A stretch of DNA of 64,000 nt, taken from assembly GCF_020783315.1 (NCBI RefSeq), contig NZ_CP086063.1, positions 3,026,501 through 3,090,500 of the forward strand, given 5' to 3'. Of the stretch, positions 18,720-27,528 are shown one piece after another. A model generated the notes under the pieces. That model made no database searches. It worked only from the letters and a program-made list of their open reading frames with translations, and was not told the DNA's origin. The DNA is from Ferruginibacter lapsinanis (GTDB lineage: Bacteria > Bacteroidota > Bacteroidia > Chitinophagales > Chitinophagaceae). Position 1 is the stretch's first letter; each line of letters begins with the position of its first letter. A program made the position numbers and the translations under genes.

Positions 18720-18748
18720 AAAGAGGCAGCAATAAATGCGGCCTCTTT
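18720..18748 (-). terminator. Rho-independent-type terminator after the T9SS gene
   Basis: A stem AAAGAGGC/GCCTCTTT with a 13-nt loop lies 19 bp past the stop of the 18767-19936 gene. A run of seven A on the plus strand (18716-18722) gives a U-tract in the minus-strand transcript. Confidence 0.7.
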
Positions 18749-18766
18749 AAGGAATACATTTATTGC

Positions 18767-19936
18767 TTATTCTACAACTAAGTTTTTAGTCAATTTAACT
18801 GACTGTCCAACTAATTGTAAATTATAAATACCTTTTTTAACTGTTTCTGGTAATAACACAGTTTGTGTAGATGTACCACCTTCGTTGGCAATTACTTTAG
18901 TAAATACTTTTTGACTTGCATTGTTATAAATACTCAAAGTATATTGGCCTTTAGAGAAATTATTCATTTGCAGATTAAGCTGACCACCTTTAACCGGGTT
19001 TGGAGCAACTACTAATTCCTGAGTTTTTAGATTTGCGCCTAACTTAACGATGCTGCTATAATTAGCAGAACCTGTTTTATCCATTCCTTTAACACGGTAG
19101 AAAGCAGTACTGCTTAATGGCGCATTGTCCATCCAGGTATATTTATTAGCTCCCGTAGCATTCAAACTTCCTACTTGTGTAAAGTTGATCCCGTCAATAG
19201 AACGTTCGATCAAATAATTTTGAGTATTCAATTCTGTTTCGCTTGTCCAGGTAACTTTTGTAAGACCATTTGAATTAATAGCATTGATAGAACCGAATTT
19301 TACCGGAGTAATAGTAGAGAAACTTCTTAGAGTAATACTATCATAATCACCATTAGCAGCCTGACCTGATACAAGTGCAATCCTTTTTGCCGTTGCTACA
19401 TTGATATTGATAGTTGTATCAATACATAATGCAGTAGACCCTTTAACAGTTGTTACCAATACCCATGGGTTACCACCTGCAGTAGAAGTTGGGTTTGTAG
19501 TTGCTGAAGTATCTACAGAGTTTGCATAAATACGAAATGTTCTTGTTGTGGTAGTTGCGCTTCTTACGATGCTCATTGAACCTACTCCAAAATTAACTAT
19601 TGGTAAAGCTATGTAAGGAGTATCGGCTAAACCAGAATAATTCAAAATTCTAATATGCATTGTCGAATTTGGAGAAGAAACACTATTGTATGTGGCGTTA
19701 GCACAAGATGTACCAGTAGTACGATAAACATTTACCATATACCATGAACCACTGTTATTTTTACCATCACCCCAATATTTATTTGGAGCACCTGCTGTAG
19801 TAGGGTTAACAGCACTGATGGTACCGCCATCAAACCCTTCGGAAAAATAAGGATTGTTGGCCTGTGCATTGGCATTTGTTGTAGAGAACAAGCCCAACAT
19901 CAAGCTTAAAAAAGATAGAGTAAAAAACTGCTTCAT
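18767..19936 (-). CDS. Pectin-locus secreted protein of unknown function with T9SS sorting domain
   Basis: A 389-residue protein with a signal peptide (about 1-24, ending TNANAQ). Residues about 28-190 form a beta-rich domain starting YFSEGFDGGTIS. It resembles the openings of choice-of-anchor or MAM-like lectin domains but was not recognised with confidence. Residues about 200-300 are fibronectin-like (VKFGSINAINSNGLTKVTWT, ELNTQNYLIERSIDG). The last 80 residues are a type A T9SS sorting domain (LVVAPNPVKGGQLNLQM to LTKNLVVE). It has its own candidate promoter and terminator, so it may be transcribed separately within the locus. A pectin-binding role is inference from context. Confidence 0.85.
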   Translation of the reverse strand: MKQFFTLSFLSLMLGLFSTTNANAQANNPYFSEGFDGGTISAVNPTTAGAPNKYWGDGKNNSGSWYMVNVYRTTGTSCANATYNSVSSPNSTMHIRILNYSGLADTPYIALPIVNFGVGSMSIVRSATTTTRTFRIYANSVDTSATTNPTSTAGGNPWVLVTTVKGSTALCIDTTININVATAKRIALVSGQAANGDYDSITLRSFSTITPVKFGSINAINSNGLTKVTWTSETELNTQNYLIERSIDGINFTQVGSLNATGANKYTWMDNAPLSSTAFYRVKGMDKTGSANYSSIVKLGANLKTQELVVAPNPVKGGQLNLQMNNFSKGQYTLSIYNNASQKVFTKVIANEGGTSTQTVLLPETVKKGIYNLQLVGQSVKLTKNLVVE

Positions 19937-19982
19937 AATTGTGTGTTTTAGTGTAAGTAAATTTTTATTTAAAAAGAGTAAG

Positions 19983-20010
19983 CAAACTTAGTTCTTGTGA
20001 AATTACGAAA
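19983..20010 (-). promoter_or_regulatory. Candidate Bacteroidota promoter for the T9SS gene
   Basis: The minus strand reads TAAGTTTG (19983-19990), an exact match to the TAnnTTTG -7 consensus. A TTTCG at 20006-20010 serves as a weak -33 element. It lies about 50 bp upstream of the ATG at 19936. Spacing is slightly shorter than ideal. Confidence 0.5.
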
Positions 20011-20171
20011 GAAAATCGGCAGCGCATGTTCATATTATCGTCAGGCATTTTTAGTAAGCAAATTCGTTATTAACCGGTAAAATAATTGACTCAAAGTGAG
20101 AATAAAGCCAATATGATTTTAACAGGGTGTAAATTAGATATTTTCTTGATTTTATAGGTATTTCGGCTCGT

Positions 20172-20188
20172 TTTTCTACGCAAACGTT
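20172..20188 (-). promoter_or_regulatory. Shared 17-nt motif AACGTTTGCGTAGAAAA, site 2
   Basis: The minus strand carries AACGTTTGCGTAGAAAA, identical in all 17 positions to 32473-32489 and 15/17 identical to the site upstream of susC (30928-30944). It points towards its downstream gene, whose start is about 235 bp away. A LacI-family operator or another transcription-factor site is the likeliest reading. Confidence 0.6.
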
Positions 20189-20207
20189 GCCATATCTGCG
20201 GCAAAAA

Positions 20208-20234
20208 AATTCCCGGGAACTATTCCCGGGAATT
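20208..20234 (-). terminator. Strong terminator after the 958-residue CE8 gene
   Basis: A perfect 12-bp stem (AATTCCCGGGAA/TTCCCGGGAATT) has a 3-nt loop, followed on the minus strand by a U-tract (A7 on plus at 20203-20209). It lies 20 bp past the stop at 20254. Confidence 0.85.
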
Positions 20235-20253
20235 AATCTTAAATACCTGATAA

Positions 20254-23130
20254 CTATCGTTTTATCAATTTCTTCGAAATAGCTTCTCCATTACTGCTGT
20301 AAGTAACAAAATAAACCCCCTTCGGTAATCTCGATAAATCAATTATTGTGGTAGTTGTTCCAGCTTGTAATTTTTGGAAAGTAATCTGTTTGCCATTATC
20401 CGATTTTATAGAAACCCTTGCTTCGTTCAGTACTTTTGGATAGGTAATAACGACTTCTCTATCCGCAGGATTAGGATAAATACTAATATTGAACGATTTG
20501 ATTGGAACTCCTATCTTTAAAATATTGCTATAAGTGATTTTTCCGGAAATGTCAGTAATGCGTAAGCGATAGAATGTATTTTCATTTAGTAATCTGCTAT
20601 CAACAAATTGATATTGATTGGCGCCAATTGTATTTGTTGAAGCCAACTTACCTATTGCCATAAAATTAGCTCCATCACTACTACTTTCAATCACGTAATC
20701 CTTTACACTAACTTCTCCTGAGGCTTTCCACCAAAGTGTAGTCTTATTATTGTTGTAGCCACCAGAAAAAGAGATGAGCTTAACCGGAGTGGTAGATAAA
20801 ACTACCCCTTTTGCCAACACATTTTTTAAAGTGCCATAACGACCGGTGCTACCACTACCGCAACTGAAATAAAACCTGAATGTCAGAGAATCTCCACTAT
20901 TTAGTGTTACGCCTCCGTTTGCCAATGTAAATACAAATCTGCTGATCGGACCTGTTCCATCAGATTTGCTATTAATTAATAGATAATCTGTAAAGCCTCC
21001 TTTATGTGCGGATGTTACCGGTGTTGTTACTACACCCGAAGAATCGCAACTGATCACATCTACTGAATCTACTGGCGAAGATGTATTGGTAAATCCGGTC
21101 TTAGACCAAACGCAACCATATCTAAAACCGAAATTTGATGTAGTACCAGCAGCTCCATAAAAATTAAAATTACTAATGATAGAATCAACTCTCACAGATT
21201 GGCCTGCAATTGGTTTAACTACAAACTCCTCATAATAACTTCTGTTCAATGTACCTCCATTACCTTGATTGGATGAATTCCATAAACCTGTTCCTGCTGT
21301 ACCATTATTAAAAGCTTGTCCGTAAAGATTAGAATATGGCTGAACAGCCGCAACAGTAGTTCCATTAGATAAAGCAACATTTTTAAATCTTGATGTTGCT
21401 GCTTCTACACTTGCAGATCTTGCTGCAGCAGAGTCAGTATTACTGTATGCCAATGTTAATGGCCAATGTATCAATGTGACAGGTTTCTCTACAATTAAAG
21501 AGGTAGTTCCTGAAACGGCAACATTCACATCTACAGCATTGTCAGAAGTATGTAAAATATTACCCGAGTAATCACCTAATCCTGCAGCATTTAATCTTAC
21601 TGAAATAGTTGTATTCGGTATCACTCCTGATACCGGGGTTAAAACAAGCGGAGTACTATTTGTGTACCATGTTGTACCCCCATTATTAGAAATTTCAAAA
21701 TTTATCGGAGGAGTAACGGTTACATCACCTGTTAGATTCACACCTGACAAAGTGTATGTCTTTGCATCAGTGGGAGTCCCTAATTCCTGTGCAAATGCAC
21801 TTACTGAAGTTGATGATGTAATAATAGTTTGTTTACTGGAAATCAAAACAGTATCAGTATTATGCGTTGCAAAACCTGCTAATGAAGCTTCTACATAATA
21901 ATAATATTTTTGCCCCGGCGCAGGCAAAGACCCATCAATGTATTTAAAATTAACTGCTGTATCATTTGCTGCTGTTGTATTGTAAATTTCAGTAAAACTA
22001 ACGTTATCGGACGAACGAAGCAACCTGTAAGTGATCCCTGTCATTGGCCAGCTTATATTCCAATCAAATTGTGAAGAAGCAGCTCCTTTAACTCCCCTGA
22101 AATTAGACACAGCAATATCTTTTGGCTTATAATCGTAAAGATTCGAATACACAGTTCCAGGTAACCATCCACTAAACATATTTGGCAAATTATACCCTAC
22201 CGTATCTGCATCGGTAAATTGTTTTGACCAAGATACCCGCTGACTTACATCTGCTAAAGTTCCATCGATATTTTTGCTTTTATATTCAGCAAAAGTAATT
22301 TGTGAAGTAATGGTTCCTGCGTCCCAGGTTGACCAACCAAGTGGCGAAACAGTATTTGGCAGGTAAGAATTAAAAAATACAGATTTATTGTAAGCACTTG
22401 TACCTCCGGTAGCGTTATTCCATGGTCTGCCCAGAAAATAAATGGTACCTCCGGTGTTGGCAGGAATAAAACAATCACGGAATAAATACCCGTATGTTTG
22501 TCCGCTAGGTGTATTCGGCGCTGTGATATAAGATGACCCATTTGATGTACGGGTTTTTGCATATACTATGCAAGAATCAAATATAGCCACTGAGCTTCCG
22601 AAAATGAAATCCACATTGCCATCGATATAACATTTATAAAAATAGCATCTTGGTGTTCCGCTTCCTTTCGTGTATAATGTATCCTGGTTAGCAAGTAAAC
22701 GACAATTTTTAAATACTGCTCTATCTGCATTAATAAGAACCGCTACCGCTTGTGAACCATCTCCGTAGGTATTGGAAAAAGTTATATCAAACGCCGAAAA
22801 ATCATTCCCGTTGATGCTAAAGCTGGCTGAATTTTGTGTCCCTAATACAGTTGCCGGATCATCATAATACAAGATCGTATTAGCAACACTTTCTCCAATA
22901 AGCTGGATAAATGTTTTATTTGATGCCACGGTTATTTTCTCTCTGTATTTACCATTTTTTATAAAAATGATATATGGCACTCCTGAATTATTAGGTGCTG
23001 CATTAATAGCGGCTTGTACAGTCGTGTAATTACCACTACCATCCTGAGCCACCACAGCATCATAGATATTAGCTTTTGCATATCCCTGAAAAACAAAAAG
23101 AAGAGCAATCAACAGTTTTAAATTTTTCAT
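20254..23130 (-). CDS. Large secreted pectinesterase (CE8) with C-terminal T9SS domain
   Basis: A 958-residue protein with a signal peptide (about 1-20). The CE8 domain (about 22-330) is intact: DGSGNYTTVQAAINAAP, GKYREKI, QAVAVLINA, NQDTLYTKG, NVDFIFGSSVAIF and FLGRPWNN. Fibronectin-type and T9SS-linked beta domains follow (about 345-780), including SVSAFAQELGTPTDAKTY. A sorting domain closes the protein (ISIYPNPADREVVITYP to SKKLIKR). It should demethylate polymeric pectin at the cell surface or outside the cell. It starts 30 bp after the PL1 stop and ends at a strong terminator, so the SusC-to-CE8 segment can form its own transcript. Confidence 0.93.
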   Translation of the reverse strand: MKNLKLLIALLFVFQGYAKANIYDAVVAQDGSGNYTTVQAAINAAPNNSGVPYIIFIKNGKYREKITVASNKTFIQLIGESVANTILYYDDPATVLGTQNSASFSINGNDFSAFDITFSNTYGDGSQAVAVLINADRAVFKNCRLLANQDTLYTKGSGTPRCYFYKCYIDGNVDFIFGSSVAIFDSCIVYAKTRTSNGSSYITAPNTPSGQTYGYLFRDCFIPANTGGTIYFLGRPWNNATGGTSAYNKSVFFNSYLPNTVSPLGWSTWDAGTITSQITFAEYKSKNIDGTLADVSQRVSWSKQFTDADTVGYNLPNMFSGWLPGTVYSNLYDYKPKDIAVSNFRGVKGAASSQFDWNISWPMTGITYRLLRSSDNVSFTEIYNTTAANDTAVNFKYIDGSLPAPGQKYYYYVEASLAGFATHNTDTVLISSKQTIITSSTSVSAFAQELGTPTDAKTYTLSGVNLTGDVTVTPPINFEISNNGGTTWYTNSTPLVLTPVSGVIPNTTISVRLNAAGLGDYSGNILHTSDNAVDVNVAVSGTTSLIVEKPVTLIHWPLTLAYSNTDSAAARSASVEAATSRFKNVALSNGTTVAAVQPYSNLYGQAFNNGTAGTGLWNSSNQGNGGTLNRSYYEEFVVKPIAGQSVRVDSIISNFNFYGAAGTTSNFGFRYGCVWSKTGFTNTSSPVDSVDVISCDSSGVVTTPVTSAHKGGFTDYLLINSKSDGTGPISRFVFTLANGGVTLNSGDSLTFRFYFSCGSGSTGRYGTLKNVLAKGVVLSTTPVKLISFSGGYNNNKTTLWWKASGEVSVKDYVIESSSDGANFMAIGKLASTNTIGANQYQFVDSRLLNENTFYRLRITDISGKITYSNILKIGVPIKSFNISIYPNPADREVVITYPKVLNEARVSIKSDNGKQITFQKLQAGTTTTIIDLSRLPKGVYFVTYSSNGEAISKKLIKR

Positions 23131-23160
23131 ATTATTAGGCTATTTATATACTTTAATTAT

Positions 23161-25659
23161 TTAGTTTTTAATAAATCGTATTGTTTCTGATCTGTTTTCA
23201 AACACGGCCACCAATGCATATATACCTTTTTGTAAAGCAGTGATGTTGATCGATTGATTGATGGCATTAGGATTCATTTTTATTTGCATGATCCTTTTTC
23301 CATCGCTACTGAAAATATTGAGCAACCCATTTTTTACATGTTGTGGATACGAAATGTTCAGTACATCTTTTACAGGGTTAGGGTATATAAACAAATTATC
23401 TACCTGCGTTTTAAATATAACCGGCACTATTTTGCTGTAAACAAATTTACCATCTTTATCGATAATTTGCAATCTGTAATAAGCAATACCATCAAGTGGA
23501 TTTTTATCAATAAAGCTATAGCTATTCTGTAAAGTTGAATTTGCAGCACTAATTACGCCTACAGGCGTAAAAAACTGTTGATCAGCACTTCGTTCAACAA
23601 TAAATCTATCCGCATTGATTTCATTTTCACTAACCCAGGTTGTTTTCACTTGATCACCGTTTAAAGCAGCATTGAAAGATATAAGTTTAACCGGCACTGG
23701 AAATGCAGTAGCACTGCCAATAAAAAATGTACTAAAAGAACTGGTTTGAAATTCTACATAATAACCTTTTTGGTAAGTACCATAATTACCAAAAGATGTA
23801 GGCACGATCACTTCAGGTGTTCCTGTTAAAGCTGTGATACAATTATTGTCTGCTATTTTCAAAATACGCAGATCACCAAGAGAAGTAATGGTTGCATCTG
23901 CGGTCTTTAATTGATTATATTCTGCAACAGTAAAATAAAATCTTACGGTAACAGGCGATGTTACTTCTACTGCAGGAGTTATTGTAATATTTCTGTTCAG
24001 GTATGCTAAAAGTGTATTGTAGTACCTAGTTGTAGCTGTAGTATAATAAGATACATTAAATGTGTTTGCAGCTCCATTATCTAAAATTGCAGCTACCACA
24101 TTATTGGTATCTGTAGAAACCAACCTAGTGTAGGTACTATCTTTTGCAAATAACCAATTGGTTGAACCTGATGCATTGATAGTTCTTGCAACAACACAAT
24201 TATTTACTTTACCATAGGCTACAATACTATCCCCATTCAAATAATTTTCTATATTCGTGTACCCGTTGCTGTGATACCCATTTCTATCAGCAGCATCAGC
24301 ACTATTCAACCCTCTTTCCATCTCCCATTCATCCGGCATACCATCATGATCTGTATCTGCCGGAGCAGGTGTAGAAACTAAAGTTGGCCAGGCATTTACT
24401 GTAGCAGCAAAACCTTCGGGTGTACTGGTACTATGTGCAGGATAATTTCCTTGCACATCTATGATCTTCCCCGTACGATTGATCACATCATTCACAATTC
24501 TTGCATCAAGCGTATCCCTGTTTGGAAGTGAACAACCAGCACCTTTCAATACTGATTCATATGCTTCCAAGGCCGTTTGAGTAACAATAGGCAAAAATGT
24601 AAAAGGGATAGTAACTTTTGCTAAACTCGTATCTGCAGTTGTCCCTCCCGACATCACAGCTCCAAACCAATTATTGTTTGTACGTGTTGTAGAGCCTTGT
24701 ACATAGTTACCCTCTAAATAATATTTGCCATAGGGCAATGTTGCTGTTTTTCCGGGATTTATTATCATCCCTCTGGTTGACGAAGAATTGGAAGTAGATA
24801 ATCCGTATTTATAATAGTTATTTACCACGTTATAATTTCCTCCTTCTCCTCCGTTCACATTGTAACTTCCCCAATCGTAAATTACATTATTTCTGAAATC
24901 TACATTTTCAAGTCCTGCTGTTGCTCCATCCCCCATGAATCTGCTACCACAAAAACGCGGCGCTCTTCCTTGAACATGAGCAATCAAATTATGATGTGCG
25001 GTGGTATGCTTGCCTCCCCATATGCCACCATATCCATGATGTTCAAAATCAACATCTCCAGTTTCAAAATGATAAGAATAATTTAAAGGCTCACTGAGAA
25101 TATTCCATTGGACAGTTGTACTATCTCCATCATAAATACTAAAAGCTTCATCGTCACTCCAACTCATTGTACAATGATCTACAATGATATTTTTATGGCC
25201 GGTACCCCCGAATGTATCATCATTACCACTACCATTTACTTTTCCCAGATTTTGATTTTTATCTCCAAGTCTAAAGCGTATGTATCGTATAATAAGATTA
25301 TCTGCACTGATTGATACGGGATAATCTGCTATACAAATACCATCCCCCGGTGCTGTTTGACCTGCGATGGTAGTATTTGGCCTGTTTAAACTTATTTTAG
25401 ATGTAAGATGAATGGTACCGGATACCCTGAATACGATCGTACGATAAGCAGGCCCACTTTTAGTAGCAGCATACCTGAAGCACCCCGGCTGATTATCATC
25501 CAATAAATTGGTTACTTCATATACTGTGGTAGGTACTGTAGAAGTACCTCTCCCTCCTGTTGTATATTTCCCCATACCCTCAGCAGTGGGAAAGGCAATC
25601 TGTTGTGCACGAGAAGAAAAAACACAAAAACTCAACCCCAAAAAAAGCAATCTTTTCAT
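23161..25659 (-). CDS. Secreted pectate lyase (PL1-like) with T9SS sorting domain
   Basis: An 832-residue exported protein (signal peptide about 1-19, SSRAQQ). Residues about 21-420 form a parallel beta-helix lyase: GFRYA-like CFRYAATKSGP, RTIVFRVSGTIHL, TTIAGQTAPGDGI, LIIRYIRFRLGD and VDHCTMSWSDDEA (161-171). These are characteristic of the PL1 pectate lyases of Bacteroidota, which cleave de-esterified homogalacturonan by beta-elimination. A Ca-binding-type loop DTDHDGMPDEWE follows at about 440. The C-terminal 80 residues (LFIYPNPVKDVLNISYP) are a T9SS sorting domain. It is downstream of susD beyond a hairpin at 25693-25718. Confidence 0.9.
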   Translation of the reverse strand: MKRLLFLGLSFCVFSSRAQQIAFPTAEGMGKYTTGGRGTSTVPTTVYEVTNLLDDNQPGCFRYAATKSGPAYRTIVFRVSGTIHLTSKISLNRPNTTIAGQTAPGDGICIADYPVSISADNLIIRYIRFRLGDKNQNLGKVNGSGNDDTFGGTGHKNIIVDHCTMSWSDDEAFSIYDGDSTTVQWNILSEPLNYSYHFETGDVDFEHHGYGGIWGGKHTTAHHNLIAHVQGRAPRFCGSRFMGDGATAGLENVDFRNNVIYDWGSYNVNGGEGGNYNVVNNYYKYGLSTSNSSSTRGMIINPGKTATLPYGKYYLEGNYVQGSTTRTNNNWFGAVMSGGTTADTSLAKVTIPFTFLPIVTQTALEAYESVLKGAGCSLPNRDTLDARIVNDVINRTGKIIDVQGNYPAHSTSTPEGFAATVNAWPTLVSTPAPADTDHDGMPDEWEMERGLNSADAADRNGYHSNGYTNIENYLNGDSIVAYGKVNNCVVARTINASGSTNWLFAKDSTYTRLVSTDTNNVVAAILDNGAANTFNVSYYTTATTRYYNTLLAYLNRNITITPAVEVTSPVTVRFYFTVAEYNQLKTADATITSLGDLRILKIADNNCITALTGTPEVIVPTSFGNYGTYQKGYYVEFQTSSFSTFFIGSATAFPVPVKLISFNAALNGDQVKTTWVSENEINADRFIVERSADQQFFTPVGVISAANSTLQNSYSFIDKNPLDGIAYYRLQIIDKDGKFVYSKIVPVIFKTQVDNLFIYPNPVKDVLNISYPQHVKNGLLNIFSSDGKRIMQIKMNPNAINQSINITALQKGIYALVAVFENRSETIRFIKN

Positions 25660-25692
25660 CGTATATGTGTTACCGTTATATGCATCAAAAAA

Positions 25693-25718
25693 GAAAGGCT
25701 GAATAATTTCAGCCTTTC
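25693..25718 (-). terminator. Hairpin/terminator between susD and the pectate lyase gene
   Basis: A stem GAAAGGCTGAA/TTTCAGCCTTTC with a very short loop sits directly after the susD stop. A plus-strand A-run (25686-25692) gives a U-tract in the minus-strand transcript. It may be a partial terminator that sets the susCD to enzyme ratio. Confidence 0.7.
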
Positions 25719-25729
25719 AAATATTTTTT

Positions 25730-27520
25730 TTAGTACCCGTAATCCTGGGTAAGTTTACCCTGATAATCACTGATCACATCCTGATGAATAGGCATTAATT
25801 CGCTGTGATTCGGTTCAAAGAACTGGGCAAAATTGTAATAAATTGCTGCAGCAGCATTATACCCTGTTAACCAGTTTGCTTTTACAAAACCTGTAGGCGT
25901 ACTGCTCGGTGTTTTATGGTAGAATGAATTGGCAAATACCAATGTAGTAGAATTGGTTTTGTACATCATACTAACCGGAATACTGTCAAACGGTGAGTAA
26001 GGGTTGATCCCGGTAATAATCGTAGCCAATTTAGCTTTAGTATCTGCAATGGTTGAAGCCATTCTATTCCATCTGATCAAGTCATATTTTCTGATCCCTT
26101 CACCACCAAATTCAAAAGAACGTTCTCTTACAATTGCTTCAAAGAAGCCTGCATAATCAGAAGGAATAGTTCCGATCAGAGAAGCATTACCATCAAAAGC
26201 ACGTGTTCTCACTTTTGCAAAAGCTTCTTTGGCTTCTTCAGTAGGTCCTCCGTTTATTTCATTTACAGCTTCAGCATACATCAATAATATATCTGAATAA
26301 CGAAGTAATACCCAGTTCGTATTATAGTTATTGTTAGGGAAAGTAGAAGGATTCGTTATCCACTCTAATCTGTTTTTACCAAAAGAAATAGCACCAAGTG
26401 TAGTGTTTTTCATATACCTGTTAGCATCTGCATTATTAGTATATGGAGCACAGGTCACATCTCTTCTTGTATCTAATGAATCAAATGAATAGAAGTAGGA
26501 AGGTAATATCCTGATCGCATTTTGTTGTCCGGCAACACCAAATACAGCAGGGCCATCATAATTACCCATTCTTCCACTTGATACAGCAGCACCTCCCGAC
26601 ATTGCTACTTCAAACATCACTTCTCCATTTGGTTCAATAGCATGAGCCAAGATCGCATCTTTAAACACTGCTTTGTAAGAAGGATTTAAATCATGTTCAT
26701 GACTATCCATTATTTCTCTACACTGATCTCTTGCAATTTTATAATATTCTAAATAATTGCTTCCTCTTTTCATTGTTCTGTCTCTACGTAAAGAATACCC
26801 TCCTCTATGAAGAGCAATCCTAGCTAACAATCCTTTTACAGCTCCTTTAGTGATCCTTTCGTCTTTAGGCACCGCTGAACGCCACGGAACAAGATCTATA
26901 GCTACTTTCAGGTCATCTATCAATTTGTCATATATAACATCTCTATCTTCTTTAGGTGCATATAGATCCGGCGCTTCCAATGCAGGTACAAAATTCGCCG
27001 GCACATCTCCCCAGTTTGTTATCAATGCAAAATAGAACTGAGCTCTAAGTGTCAAGGCTTCTCCATATAATCTTTTCAAATTAGGATTAGATGCAAAGCC
27101 ATCCATTTGAGGAATATATTTTATACAAAGATTAGCTCTTTCTATACCTGTATATAACTGTTTGAAAGGTTTATCAATTTCTGCATTATTAGGTTTAACA
27201 CTATAATGAGCAATACTTCTTCTATCTGCCTGATCCAATGTTCCTCCATTGTATGTTGGCCCCATCATCGCATCATCATCAACCATCATGTAAAGACTCA
27301 AAATTTTACCGTACGTGTTTTCTCCGGCAAGCTGGCTATACACACCTGCCAGGGTTTTGTATGCATTTGCTTCATTTGCAAAAGCTACTTCCGGACCAAC
27401 ACTACTTATAGGTTGCTTATCCAGATATTTTTTACACGAGTTCAACATCGTTACCCCAGTTAAAAGTAAGGCGAAGTAAGCTATACGTTTTATCATTTTA
27501 TTTTTCATATTAAAAAGCAT
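25730..27520 (-). CDS. SusD/RagB family glycan-binding outer-membrane lipoprotein
   Basis: A 596-residue surface lipoprotein. The signal peptide ends in the lipobox MLNSC, giving CKKYLDKQP. The family pattern continues with GLYMxx-like repeats, KRLYGEALTLRAQFYFALITNWGDVP, the TPR-like helical core and the C-terminal RERSFEFGGEGIRKYDLIRWNRM and NNYNTNWVLLRYSDILLMYAEAVNE. It binds pectic oligosaccharides and closes the SusC channel. It starts 8 bp after susC, the standard pairing. The annotated start includes a few extra residues; the ATG of MKNKMIKRI or MIKRI is equally plausible. Confidence 0.95.
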   Translation of the reverse strand: MLFNMKNKMIKRIAYFALLLTGVTMLNSCKKYLDKQPISSVGPEVAFANEANAYKTLAGVYSQLAGENTYGKILSLYMMVDDDAMMGPTYNGGTLDQADRRSIAHYSVKPNNAEIDKPFKQLYTGIERANLCIKYIPQMDGFASNPNLKRLYGEALTLRAQFYFALITNWGDVPANFVPALEAPDLYAPKEDRDVIYDKLIDDLKVAIDLVPWRSAVPKDERITKGAVKGLLARIALHRGGYSLRRDRTMKRGSNYLEYYKIARDQCREIMDSHEHDLNPSYKAVFKDAILAHAIEPNGEVMFEVAMSGGAAVSSGRMGNYDGPAVFGVAGQQNAIRILPSYFYSFDSLDTRRDVTCAPYTNNADANRYMKNTTLGAISFGKNRLEWITNPSTFPNNNYNTNWVLLRYSDILLMYAEAVNEINGGPTEEAKEAFAKVRTRAFDGNASLIGTIPSDYAGFFEAIVRERSFEFGGEGIRKYDLIRWNRMASTIADTKAKLATIITGINPYSPFDSIPVSMMYKTNSTTLVFANSFYHKTPSSTPTGFVKANWLTGYNAAAAIYYNFAQFFEPNHSELMPIHQDVISDYQGKLTQDYGY

Positions 27521-27528
27521 TTAATTAA

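Larger units (their letters stand above)
19937..20253. other. Regulatory intergenic region upstream of the T9SS gene
   Basis: This 317-bp gap holds, in minus-strand order, a perfect terminator hairpin for the upstream CE8 gene, a 17-nt motif (20172-20188) shared with two other promoters, and a candidate -7 element TAAGTTTG. This layout suggests an independently started transcript for the downstream gene. Confidence 0.6.
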
